This document shows positions 23,760 to 35,319 of a stretch of DNA of 64,000 nt, piece by piece; the stretch's first letter is position 1; each line of letters starts with the position of its first letter. The translations under genes and the position numbers were made by a program. This DNA is from Stomorhina lunata (Eukaryota; Arthropoda; Insecta; Diptera; Rhiniidae), in contig OW121743.1 in NCBI GenBank assembly GCA_933228675.1, positions 108,495,468 to 108,559,467 on the forward strand, written 5' to 3'. The notes under the pieces were generated by a model that worked only from the letters and a program-made list of their open reading frames with translations, was not told where the DNA came from and searched no databases.

Positions 23760-26700
23760 TATAAATAAACAAAAATTTACTTTTATAGTAAATTTTTCAA
23801 AAATTTACTTTTTATAGTAAATTTTTCAAAAATTTACTTTTTATAGCAAATTTTCCAAAAATTTACTTTTTATAGTAAACTTTTCAAAAATTTACTTTTT
23901 ATAGTAAATTTTTCAAAAATTTACTTTTTATAGTAAATTTTTCAAAAATTTACTTTTTATAGTAAATTTTTCAAAAATTTACTTTTTATAGTAAATTTTT
24001 CAAAAATTTACTTTTTATAGTAAATTTTTCAAAAATTTACTTTTTATAGTAAATTTTTCAAAAATTTACTTTTTATAGTAAATTTTTCAAAAATTTACTT
24101 TTTATAGTAAATTTTTCAAAAATTTACTTTTTATAGTAAATTTTTCAAAAATTTACTTTTTATAGTAAATTTTTCAAAAATTTACTTTTTATAGTAAATT
24201 TTTCAAAAATTTACTTTTTATAGTAAATTTTTCAAAAATTTACTTTTTATAGTAAATTTTTCAAAAATTTACTTTTTATAGTAAATTTTTCAAAAATTTA
24301 CTTTTTATAGTAAATTTTTCAAAAATTTACTTTTTATAGTAAATTTTTCAAAAATTTACTTTTTATAGTAAATTTTTCAAAAATTTACTTTTTATAGTAA
24401 ATTTTTCAAAAATTTACTTTTTATAGTAAATTTTTCAAAAATTTACTTTTTATAGTAAATTTTTCAAAAATTTACTTTTTATAGTAAATTTTTCAAAAAT
24501 TTACTTTTTATAGTAAATTTTTCAAAAATTTACTTTTTATAGTAAATTTTTCAAAAATTTACTTTTTATAGTAAATTTTTCAAAAATTTACTTTTTATAG
24601 TAAATTTTTCAAAAATTTACTTTTTATAGTAAATTTTTCAAAAATTTACTTTTTATAGTAAATTTTTCAAAAATTTACTTTTTATAGTAAATTTTTCAAA
24701 AATTTACTTTTTATAGTAAATTTTTCAAAAATTTACTTTTTATAGTAAATTTTTCAAAAATTTACTTTTTATAGTAAATTTTTCAAAAATTTACTTTTTA
24801 TAGTAAATTTTTCAAAAATTTACTTTTTATAGTAAATTTTTCAAAAATTTACTTTTTATAGTAAATTTTTCAAAAATTTACTTTTTATAGTAAATTTTTC
24901 AAAAATTTACTTTTTATAGTAAATTTTTCAAAAATTTACTTTTTATAGTAAATTTTTCAAAAATTTACTTTTTATAGTAAATTTTTCAAAAATTTACTTT
25001 TTATAGTAAATTTTTCAAAAATTTACTTTTTATAGTAAATTTTTCAAAAATTTACTTTTTATAGTAAATTTTTCAAAAATTTACTTTTTATAGTAAATTT
25101 TTCAAAAATTTACTTTTTATAGTAAATTTTTCAAAAATTTACTTTTTATAGTAAATTTTTCAAAAATTTACTTTTTATAGTAAATTTTTCAAAAATTTAC
25201 TTTTTATAGTAAATTTTTCAAAAATTTACTTTTTATAGTAAATTTTTCAAAAATTTACTTTTTATAGTAAATTTTTCAAAAATTTACTTTTTATAGTAAA
25301 TTTTTCAAAAATTTACTTTTTATAGTAAATTTTTCAAAAATTTACTTTTTATAGTAAATTTTTCAAAAATTTACTTTTTATAGTAAATTTTTCAAAAATT
25401 TACTTTTTATAGTAAATTTTTCAAAAATTTACTTTTTATAGTAAATTTTTCAAAAATTTACTTTTTATAGTAAATTTTTCAAAAATTTACTTTTTATAGT
25501 AAATTTTTCAAAAATTTACTTTTTATAGTAAATTTTTCAAAAATTTACTTTTTATAGTAAATTTTTCAAAAATTTACTTTTTATAGTAAATTTTTCAAAA
25601 ATTTACTTTTTATAGTAAATTTTTCAAAAATTTACTTTTTATAGTAAATTTTTCAAAAATTTACTTTTTATAGTAAATTTTTCAAAAATTTACTTTTTAT
25701 AGTAAATTTTTCAAAAATTTACTTTTTATAGTAAATTTTTCAAAAATTTACTTTTTTATAGTAAATTTTTCAAAAATTTACTTTTTTTATAGTAAATTTT
25801 TCAAAAAATTACTTTTTTTTATAGTAAATTTTTCAAAAAATTACTTTTTTATAGTAAATTTTTCAGAAATTTACTTTTTTTAGAGTAAATTTTTCAAAAA
25901 TTTACTTTTTTTAGAGTAAATTTTTCAAAAATTTACTTTTTTATAGTAGATTTTTCAAAATTTACTTCTTTTGTAGTAAATTTTTCAAAAATTTACTTAT
26001 TTTACAGTCAATTTTTCAAAAATTTACTTTTTTTATAGTCAATTTTTCAAAAATTTACTTTTTTTATAGTAAATTTTTTAAAAATTTACTTTTTTATAGT
26101 AAATTTTTAAAAAATGTACTTTTTTTATAGTAAATTTTTCAAAAATTTACTTATTTTATAGTAAATTTTTCAAAAATTTACTTTTTTTATAGTAAATTTT
26201 TCAAAAATTTACTTTTTTTATAGCAAATTTTTCAACATATTGTTTTTTTATAGTAAATTTTTCAAAAATTTACTTTTTTTATAGTAAATTTGTCAAAAAT
26301 TTACTTTTTATAGTAAATTTTTCAAAAATATACTTTTTTTATAGCGAATTTTTCAAGAATGTACTTTTTTTATAGTAAATTTTTCAAACATTTACTTTTT
26401 TTATAGTAAATTTTTCAAAAATTTACTTTTTTTATATTAAATTTTTCAAAAATTTACATTTTATAGTAAATTTTTCAAAAATTTACTTTTTATAATAAAT
26501 TTTTCAAAAATTTACTTTTTATAATAAATTTTTCAAAAATTTAATTTTTATAATAAATTTTTCAAAATTTAATTTTTTTATAGTATTTTTTTTTTCAAAA
26601 ATTTACTTTTTTTTTATAATAAATTTATCAAAGATTTAAATTTTTTTATAGTAAATTTTTCAAAAATTTTCTTTTTTTATAGTAAATTTTTCAAAAATTT

Positions 26701-26795
26701 ACTTTTTTTATAGTAAATTTTGCAAAAATTTACTTTTTTTATAATAAATTTTTCAAAAATTTACTTTTTTTATAGTAAATTTTTTAAACTGTTTA
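23760..26795. repeat. AT tandem array VI, 29 bp unit, ~100 copies
   Basis: The unit has two pieces, CAAAAATTTAC and T5ATAGTAAATTTTT, with spacing of exactly 29 bp (C at 24001 and 24030). From about 23883 to about 25750 roughly 64 consecutive units appear identical. Beyond 25750 the T5 run before ATAG lengthens to 6, 7 and 8 and substitutions accumulate, raising the period to 30-32 bp. The 3' edge abuts a truncated interspersed element at 26798. It contains no open coding frame. Confidence 0.95.
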
Positions 26796-26797
26796 AA

Positions 26798-26945
26798 CAT
26801 ATAAGTTTTGTGAAAATGTTTGTATGATGGCAAAATTTAGCAAATATTTGTCTTTATAAACGAAAAAGAACACCTTTGACCTTAGTGGTGAAGGGTATCG
26901 TATGGTCGGTATGGCTTGACCGACTTAACACTTTCTTACTGCTTT
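26798..26945 (+). mobile_element. 3' fragment of hairpin-ended interspersed family
   Basis: From ATAAGTTTTGTGAAAATG through ATGGCAAAATTTAGCAAATA, CCTTAGTGGTGAAGGGTATC and the small hairpin GTCGG...CCGAC near 26906-26924, it parallels the last ~150 bp of the full copy at 35320-36063. The 5' part is missing: array VI begins where the element stops, so either the array grew into the element or the copy inserted truncated. Confidence 0.8.
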
Positions 26946-26949
26946 AAAA

Positions 26950-28190
26950 AAAAAAAAAATTCAATACAAAATTTTTACAGAAAAAAATTTTAGTATAAAA
27001 TTTTGCACTAAAGATTTCTATAAAATATTTAAACGAATAATTTTCTGTATAAAATTTTATGACTAACAATTTTCGATACAAAAATGTTATTTAACGTATT
27101 TAGCATATAAATTATTTCGATAAAAAATTTTTTCTAAAGAAAGTTTTAAAAAAATAGGCTTTTTAAGAAAATTTTATAAAACATTTTTTTTTTTTTAATT
27201 TTTTGTTAAAAATTGATTCCATAGGAATTTTTTGACAAAAAAAAAAAAAATTTTAAAATAATTACAAAGAAAACTTTTACATAACAATTTTCTACAAAAA
27301 AATCCACCAAAAATTTTTCTTACACAAAATTTGTTCAATAGAAAAATTACACGAAAAAAAAAATTTATAGAAAATTATCACAAAAGTCGCTTCTTTAAAA
27401 ACAATTTATTTATTATTTTTTAAATCAATTCTTTTCAAATTCTTTTGATATAACAATCTTTTAATAAAAAAATAACACCAAAATTATTTTTACAAAAATT
27501 TCTTCTAAAGAAAAATTTTATTAACAATTCTTTTAATCGAAAATAAATTCATCTGTAAAAAATTTCACCAAAATTATTTCTAATAGTTCCACCAAATTTC
27601 ACGCAAAAATATTTTTAATAGAAAAATTTTCTTTATAAAATATATAAAAATTTCTATTTAAAATAAAGGAAAATTTTCTATATAAAATATAGAAAAATTT
27701 TCTATATAAGTAATTTCTATTTTAATAATTTAAAAAAAATACTTCAATACAAAATTTTTAAAGAAAAAGACTATGATATAAAATTTTTACACTAAAAATT
27801 TCTATATGAAATATTTAAACGAAAAAGTTTCTGTATAAAATCATTAGACGAACAATTTTCTATATAAAATTGTTATATGTGACCCGGTCTATGAAAAATC
27901 AGCTAAAAATGTCGAAAAATTAGAACATTTTTCGTACCTTTTCATAGACCGGGTCACATATAATGAATTTTCTATATCAATTTTTATACGAAAAATTGTA
28001 TAAATAAATTTTTTTTATAATTTTTTTTAACGAAATGTTTATAGAAAGGAAGAAGCCTTTTTTGTGCGAAGAAATTTCATAGAAATAATTTTTAAAGACT
28101 AAAAATTTTCTATCGAAAAAAAAAAACTGTTTTTTAACGGAAAATTATCCTTGTTTAAATACATATTTAATTCACCATAAATTTTTTTCA
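26950..28190. repeat. Degenerate AT tandem array VII
   Basis: Poorly ordered units with ACAAAATTTTTA, GAAAAATTTTCTATATAAAA and CACCAAAAAT pieces. Two unit types seem mixed: one like array III (27300-27600), one like the left half of array VIII (27600-28100). The second MITE copy is inserted in it at 27878. Confidence 0.65.
27878..27958. mobile_element. Palindromic MITE, copy 2 (81 bp)
   Basis: The inverted termini (TGTGACCCGGTCTATGAAAA and its complement at 27939-27958) are perfect and flanked on both sides by TA (27876-27877 and 27959-27960), with complementarity extending three bases further outward. The short interior carries a second inverted pair (AAAAATG/CATTTTT-like). It is smaller than copy 1 (127 bp), so the family varies in its centre while the ends are conserved. 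It lies inside a decayed tandem array, so it inserted there or moved with it. Confidence 0.85.
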
Positions 28191-29366
28191 GTGTACAGAA
28201 ATTGTGCTAACTAGAAGAATTTAAACTAAGCTCACTCACATTGGCTTTTCATGAAAAAATGCCAAATGCCCGACAATGATGTATTTAAGTATTTGAGGAA
28301 TGAAATTATTTTAACACTTGGATTTCCGTTTTTGTTTTTTCATTAATTTATGTATTTTTCTTTCATTTTTTCTATTTTCTCTCAGGACTTAACACAGGCG
28401 CTTCTTTTATAAATGAGTCCTATAGAGATTGTTTTTCTTATCCTTACCCCAACATTTATTTATCCTTTTGTGCTGGGTAAATAGGAGGAAAAAAAGACGG
28501 ACAAAAATAAATACACTGTAATTAACATCATTTGTTAAAAATGTTTTGAGAAGAAAACGTCCAATAGTCATTAATTAACTCTAATGAACTTTTACTCACA
28601 AACTAGCAGAAAAAGGCATTTTGTGGGCTAAAATTTTTCGTTATTGTAGAGATACACCTCCATCCTCTAGCTTTTTAAAAACTTGGATTTTTTTCTTCTG
28701 CTTTTTTTTCTTGTTGCTTAACCCAAAAATTAACGAAATTGTCGATACATTGAACCACGTGACTTATCTGTATTTTGCATTAATCTTAAACATTTTCTCA
28801 ACATGTTTGCAAAGTATAACAACATAAGAAATAAAGTTTGTATTTTATTTTTTTTTTTGTTGCACGAAACTTCTTTGACACGTTCTTTAGCTTGTAGTAC
28901 ATATTTCTCCTTCTTTTCATTTTTCCTTTTTCACTTTGGCCACGTGTCACTTGTTCTGAAACTCAACTGAATGGCCAACATCCAGGAGAAGCTTGTTAAT
29001 CAAAGTATTGTGTAGTACGAAATGTGTTTTAACGTGTAGAAGTACCTGGAACAATATTGGAATTCTTGAGCTGACAAGGACATGGCCGGTTAAATGGCTT
29101 ATCGCTGAAAACAGCGACAGCTACCAAATTTTAAGTTTTATTTTATATATTGAAACGAATATAATATGTTTCATTTACTTTTCTTTAAACTAAACTGCCA
29201 GAACTATATAGAACTAGTCGTAAAACTACAAGAAATCCTGCATTTTGATACTTAACGAATTGTTTGTGTTAAACTATATTTGATTTCTATTAAAGTACGA
29301 ATATTTCATACAAACATACTCACATAAAAGAACCCAGCGAAATATTCGTAATGAGATCTATTTATT
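28191..29366. other. Non-repetitive DNA, no gene supported
   Basis: Complexity is closer to ordinary fly intergenic DNA (28200-29330). Two short plus-strand frames (28621-28827 and 28993-29193) have no motif and no clear splice or start context. Confidence 0.5.
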
Positions 29367-29368
29367 TA

Positions 29369-30661
29369 AAGAGTATTCTAAAAAAAATACGCATTTACTA
29401 TTTTAGACAAAATTTATCCATAGTGCAAGAAATAATTTATTTTTTGATCAAGTTAGTTTCTATAGATATGTCAGATACTATTATTTTAGAAATTATTAAT
29501 TTTCAATAGTTATTTCAATCAAAATGGACTGCGAAAAAAAAGTTCGTGAAAACATAATTAAAACTTTTAAAAAAAATCCGTCATGGACTTTTAAAAAAAT
29601 AGCAAAAAATTTGAAAGTTGACCCTCGAACGGTTTCTAATGCCATCAGACGGTATAAGGAAAACCTGAGCATTGAAAGAAAACCTGGATCAGGGAGGAAA
29701 AAAGGTCCTACAGATATTGGTAAGGCAAAAGAAGTCGAGTGACTCTTTCGAAGAGCGCCTAACACTTCTTTAAGAAAAGCAGCTCGTACGGTGAAATGTT
29801 CTACGAATTTTGCACATAGAGTCAAAGCTTGTGCTGGACTGAAGACATACAAAGTCCAAAAGGTTCCAGATCGCAATGCTATAAAGAACTTAGAAGCAAA
29901 AAAACGAGCGAATTGAAGTCTGATTTTATAAAAAAATACACCTGTTGTGTGATGGATGATGAAACATACGTACTGGCAGACTTTTCTCAACTTCCTGGTC
30001 AAGATTTTTATGTTGCTGATAAACAGGGCAATGTTCGGCAAGAGTTTCGCACAAAAAAACAAACAAAATTCCCTAAGAAGTTTCTCGTGTGGCAAGCTAT
30101 TTGTAGTTGTGGCAAAAGAAGTAAAGAATTTGTGGCATCTGGCACAATAAACACAGAAATTTATATAAAGCAGTGCCTACAAAAACGGTTGTTACCCTTT
30201 TTAAGAGAGCACAGAGTGACTACATTTTTTTGGCCCGATTTGGCATCATGCCATTATGGAAAAAAGGTGCTTGAGTGGTACTCAAAGAATAATGTCATTT
30301 TTGTACCAGGAGACGCAAATCCACCTAACTGTCCAGAACTTCGGCCTGTGGAAAGGTATTGGGCTCTGGTAAAAAAGGAATTAAAGAACACAGGAAAGAT
30401 TTCCAAGAACATGTCCGATTTTAAGCGCAGGTGGAACACATGCTCCAAAAAGGTATCAGAAGCAACTGTAAAATCTTTAATGGGAGGGTTTCCGAAAAAA
30501 GTCGATAATTTTGCAAAACCCGAGTACTAAGTAAACATTTTAATGCTAAATGATTTTGTATAATATGTCATTATATTTGCGTATTTTGTAGAGTTTTTAT
30601 ATTAAAAGGTTTGATTTTTATTTAAGAAAATCCAACGACAAATTTTATTTAGAGCACTCTT
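29369..30661 (+). mobile_element. Tc1/mariner-superfamily element, DD37E type, 1293 bp
   Basis: The termini are inverted: AAGAGTATTCTAAAAAAAAT at 29369-29388 and, reading inward from 30661, AAGAGTGCTCTAAATAAAAT (17 of 20 bases match). Each end abuts TA (29367-29368 and 30662-30663), the TA target duplication of this superfamily. The length is normal for an intact mariner, so the element is structurally full-length although its transposase is broken. The transposase places it in the DD37E group first described from mosquitoes (ITmD37E). Tandem array VIII begins about 30 bp beyond its right end. Confidence 0.9.
29524..30530 (+). pseudogene. Broken DD37E mariner transposase
   Basis: The N-terminal part (29524-29742) contains a helix-turn-helix region (SWTFKKIAKNLKVDPRTVSN) and a GSGRKKG AT-hook-like linker, used in this family to bind the inverted repeats. 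A TGA at 29740-29742 interrupts it; the same frame then continues (LFRRAPNTSLRKAART...) to about 29918. A frameshift near 29900-29915 leads into the frame that runs to the stop at 30530. That frame carries the catalytic core: VMDDETY (first Asp), FWPDLASCHY (Asp codon 30237) and PVERYW (Glu codon 30351). The Asp-Glu interval is 37 residues, hence DD37E. All three acidic residues remain, so only one nonsense codon and one frameshift disable it. That is a fairly recent death compared with the rosa copy. Confidence 0.9.
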
Positions 30662-30689
30662 TACTTCGCAAATAATTTTCTAAATACAA

Positions 30690-32480
30690 TTTTAATGCTA
30701 TATTTTTTTTTTCTAAATTTTCTTACAAACATTTTCTATATAAAATTTTTACAAAAAAATTTTTCTTAATAAAATGTTGATACCAAAAACTCTTTATAAA
30801 ATTTTTTAAAGAAAAATTATCTATATAAAATTTTTATACAAACAATTTTTTACATAAAATTTTTAAACGAAACATTTTCTTTATAAAATTTTTAAAAGAA
30901 AAATTTTCTATATAAAATTTTTATACGAAAAATTTTCTTAAAAAATTTTTCTGCGAAAAATTTTCTATTTATAATTTTTATACAAATAATTTTTTATATA
31001 AAATTTTTATACCAATAATTTTCTATATAAAATTTTTATACAAAAAAATTTCAATAAAAAATTTTTATTCGAAAAATTTTCTATATAAAATTTTTTTCCA
31101 AAATTTTTTTATATAAAATTTTTATACGAAAAATTTTCTATATAAAATTTTTTCACGAAAAATTTTCGATATAAAATTTTTATACGAAAAATTTTCTATA
31201 TAAAATTTTTATACAAAAAAATTTCTATACAAAATTTTTATAAAACAAAATTTTTCGATAAAAAAATTTTTATACGAAAAATTTACTATATAAAACTTTT
31301 ACTCGAAAAATTTACTATATAAAACTTTTATTCGAAAAATTTTCTGTGTAAAATTTTAATACGAAAAATTTTCTTTATAAAATTTTTATACCAAAAATTT
31401 TTTATGCGAAAAATTTTCTATATGAAATTTTTATACAAAAAACTTTCTTTGTAAAATTTTCATACAAAAAAAAATTTCTATATAAAATTTCTGTTCGAAA
31501 AATTTACTATATAAAAGTTTGATTCGAAAAATTTTCTATATAAAATTTTTTTACGAAAAATTTTCTATATAAAATTTTTGAGAACAAAAAATTTTCTGTA
31601 GAAAAATTTTTGAGATCAAAAAATTTTCTATAGAAAAATTTTTGAGAACAAAAAATTTTCTATAGAAAAATTTTTGAGAACAAAAAATTTTCTATAGAAA
31701 AATTTTTGAGAACAAAAAATTTTCTATAGAAAAAATTTTGAGAACAAAAAATTTTCTATAGAGAAATTTTTGAGAACAAAAAATTTTCTATAGAAAAATT
31801 TTTGAGAATAAAAAATTTTCTATAGAAAAATTTTTGAGAACAAAAAATTTTGTATACAAAAATTTTTGAGAACAAAAAAATTTTTTATAGAAAAATTTTT
31901 GGGAACAAAAAATTTTCTATAAAAAATTTTTTGGAGCACAAATTTTCTGTAGAAAAATTTTTGAGAACTAAAAATTTTGTATAGAAAAATATTTAAGAAC
32001 CAAAAATTTTCTATAAAAAATTTTTGAGAACAAAAAATTTTTTTTAGAACAATTTTCTATAGAAAAATTTTCTATAGAAAAATTTTCTATAGAAAAATTT
32101 TTCAGAAAAAAAATTTTCTATAGAAAAATTTTTGAGAACAAAAAATTTTCCATAGAAAATGTTTGTAAACAAAAAATTTTCTACAGAAAAAATTTGGAGA
32201 ACAAAAAATTTTCTAGAGAAAGATTTTATAGAAAAAAAAAAATTTTGGAACTAAAAATTTTTATGAATAAAAAATTTTCTATAAAAAACATTTTTAAGAA
32301 TTAAACATTTTCTAGATGAACATTTTTGATGAAAAATTTAAAACGAATAAAAATTAATTTTTATAGAATTTTTTTAAAGTAAAATTATAAATAAAAAACT
32401 TTTTAGTACAAAAAAATTTTTCTAGAAATAATTTTAAAGCTCAAAATATATTTTATAAAAAATGTTTTGCTGGGTACATA
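30690..32480. repeat. AT tandem array VIII, two sub-families
   Basis: The left part (30690-31570) uses a unit with TTTTTATACGAAAAATTTTC plus TATATAAAA (about 30 bp). The right part (31573-32230) switches to a 32 bp unit with GAGAACAAAAAATTTTC and TATAGAAAAATTTTT (CTATAG at 31628 and 31660). The junction near 31573 is abrupt. Both ends of the array decay. The whole begins just after the DD37E element. Confidence 0.9.
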
Positions 32481-34015
32481 TCCTTGGTTCATTTTCTTTT
32501 TTCTCTTATTTAAGTTTTCTCCATTTTCTTACATCTTTTCACATTTTATCCAATTTTTCACATCAATAGATTTCTTCTAACCAATTTCAGAGATGGTTCA
32601 GATGTTAAAAAGCTGCTGTTAGTTTGCTTTTAGTTCCTTCATTTTATTATATACATTCATATATATTTTTTGCTCATTCAGTAAAATGTATAGAAAACTT
32701 CAAGTTAAAGGATTCATTAAGTTTGTTAGTCAGTTGTTGCAGGAGACGTGATAAAAACTTATTTCTCTCAATGATTGCTAAAAACGTAATTGTATTTCTA
32801 GTTAAAGTCAATTTAGGATATTTTTTTCTAATGCTAAGAGTGAGTATGTGTTGTAGCATTATAGAAAGTAAAAGGAATTTAGATAAAATTTTACATGTAT
32901 ATAAAATATATCTGTAGTAGATCATGTTAGTTAATTGGAGCATAAAGAAAAGAGTTTAATATTTTACATTTAATAGTAAAAATACATCTTAGAATTGAGA
33001 ATTTGTAAGGAATTTCAAAGCATGTAATAATAAGATATTCTTATTTATTTGCTTTTCTTCTTTCAAGTTAAAACTTAACTTTTAGCTAAATAACTTTCAT
33101 TATTTATCTAAATCTATAACTTATGCTAATTCTCTGCCACTAATCATAATTTAAGTCCTAATTTAACATTTGCAAAAGAAAATGGTAAAAAACCACCTAA
33201 ATTGTCAAGTCCCTTTTCAAGCATAATTCAATTATGTCATTTATGCTTTTTGAGCTTAATAAAATCATAATAACAATATATTTTGTCGATTTTTTTTGCT
33301 CACATTTACATTTAAAGGACATCAACTTTTAAGCATTCAAAATACTATTTATATTTATCTTCATTTGTAATCCTACAATAAGATATTATCCTAAAAGGAT
33401 CTTCTTGAAGATTAGAATGTTTATCGTGTGTGTGTTTTTATTTCGTAAAAATAAACATCATTTAGTAATACAGGCCAAAGGACAATTGTAGGGAAAATCT
33501 AACTTTTGTACATACATACAAACATAAATGCATAAATTTATACAAAATATGCGAATGTGAATTTATATAAATATATATACATAAACTTACATATGTAATA
33601 TATTTTTAGAGATATGTATGAGGATTCAACTAAAACAATGATAATAAACAACATAAGTAGCTAAAGAGATGTTAAAAATAATAGCATATCCTAAAGGCGG
33701 TTATAAATATAGCATACCTAAAGGGGATATCAATAACACCAATATCAATCTTTGAGTTATAAAATCGTATGATTATAAAAAAGTCAGCCAAATGAAATGC
33801 ATGAAATTATATTATGTGATTTTAAAACTAATATTTTCGTTTTCACTGAAGGTATTTGAGAGACTAATTGACTAAGTGCTGTCAAAAATGCATGCTTACT
33901 GTTAGAAAAATTCCGAAAATTCGTTTGCTTGACTTGGTGCGAGTCATTAAAGACTAAGCCGCATAATGCCATGGCAGCATTTCTAGATACAGTTTAATAA
34001 TATTCTACAGATGTA
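32481..34015. other. Non-repetitive AT-rich DNA, no gene supported
   Basis: Overlapping frames on both strands at 32624-32943 are mutually exclusive and featureless. CATA-rich simple sequence lies at 33500-33610. Nothing else is supported. Confidence 0.5.
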
Positions 34016-34019
34016 ATAG

Positions 34020-35290
34020 GTTTTTCTTTATAAAGTCTGTGAGTGGGCGTTATTAGTAGGAACCTTACAAAGGAACGTTTTGGGTCCAAATTGAGGGCTT
34101 TTGACTTTAATTGATTTGGTAGACGAACACCAGACAACAATTTTCTTTCAGTCTTAATATGTAAACCCGTTCTGAACGATATTCTGGAATTCCTAGATGA
34201 GATTGATGTGAAGCCTGTCGCCTATTTAGATACTGTGGCAATAGCAGTCGGGGAGAAGATTTTAACTACATTGAATTATATCATTTTGGCATTGTTAAAA
34301 TGATATCCTTCAATGTAGTTAAAATCTTTAACTCATGTTCACTGGTGCGATATAGCGGCAGTTAAACCGATAATGCTTTACATTACTATTATCTGGTAAA
34401 GTGCTCTTTAAAGACCAAGTACCGCAAGATACCCGAAAGGGTCCAGGAAATTGCAAGTCCATACTATTTACTTGTATTTGGTTCCTCTGAATATAATTAC
34501 CAAAGAATTTGCTGGATCATCCGCAGCAAGATTTTGAAAGCTATTATAATGGTCAAATAATGATAGCAGTCGCAGTATAATCCTAATAACAATACCTGAT
34601 ATATTGTTTAACATGGATATGTAGCCTCGCAAAATTCTATTAAAAACGTGCTATATTGACTTCTACACAAAAGGCTGGGCTTCTACACAGATGGGATTCG
34701 GGGTCTACTCGAAAGACTTTCAGCTAAATATTATAATTTTAGCATTAACTATGTTTTGCCGAAAATCTTTAAACTAAATGTGGGTGCCGTTGTCGGTGCA
34801 GAACAGACCTTGGACTATGATAAAATATTAGATGTGCTATAATATAAGGGCAAGCTCCTACTTCGAGTCCGACAATGTATAGATTTCAGACAGATGTGAC
34901 CCTATTTAGATAGCAAACATTGTCTCATACTCGAATACTACATATATCGTCACCGAAAAGACGAAATAACCTATCTACCGTTTTCAAAAGTTTACAGGAG
35001 AGGGAAAAAACGTTATAAAATTGGAACTATTTGCAATATTTAAACGAAAATTATGTTTTAAGATTAAAATTAAACCAGAATTATATATCTGTTGAAAAAA
35101 TTTTGTTTTTCTAAACACAGCTTACGTTATGTCACTTGGGACCTGGGAGATCTGGTTGACGTAAATATTGACAGAATTAGGAGCTTTTTAAAGCAGAGGA
35201 GTCAGCAATATGCTTTTTCTAGCACTCTTGATATCAAAATGGACTTCATAGTCTCAGTAATACAATTTTTTTTTAAATTCAGAGCACGTT
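34020..35290 (+). pseudogene. Decayed non-LTR retrotransposon (RT, RNase H, tail)
   Basis: One frame at 34121-34263 reads RRTPDNNFLSVL then LNDILEFLDEIDVKPVAYLD, recognisable as the RGTPQGGVLSPLLW and YADD region of a LINE reverse transcriptase. The catalytic YADD has become YLDT (34223-34234). At 34658 onward, DFYTKG...GFGVYSKDF matches the start of a LINE RNase H domain (normally YTDGSK...GFGVYS). At 35141-35210 GDLVDVNIDRIRSFLK resembles the C-terminal tail seen after such domains. RT and RNase H are only about 430 bp apart, so part was deleted, and there are many stops. The presence of RNase H suggests an I- or LOA-like clade rather than Jockey; I infer the clade only loosely. Confidence 0.75.
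34258..34326. repeat. Imperfect 30-bp-arm hairpin within the RT relic
   Basis: The left arm 34258-34287 starts GATTTTAACTACATTGAA. The right arm 34297-34326 is its reverse complement except for two adjacent positions. The loop is 9 nt. It begins just after the relic reverse transcriptase motif, in sequence that does not look like LINE coding DNA, so it may be a small inserted foldback. The size resembles a microRNA precursor, but no expression evidence is available. Confidence 0.7.
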
Positions 35291-35319
35291 TGATGAGATT
35301 AACTATTAAACAGACATTG

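Noticed and set aside
20030..26795. CRISPR-like direct repeats
   Set aside because: Units are contiguous with no unique spacers, the DNA is eukaryotic in character, and no cas-like genes are present.
32624..32943. Overlapping 97- and 89-codon frames on opposite strands
   Set aside because: They are mutually exclusive, lack motifs and start or splice context, and are within chance length for this composition.
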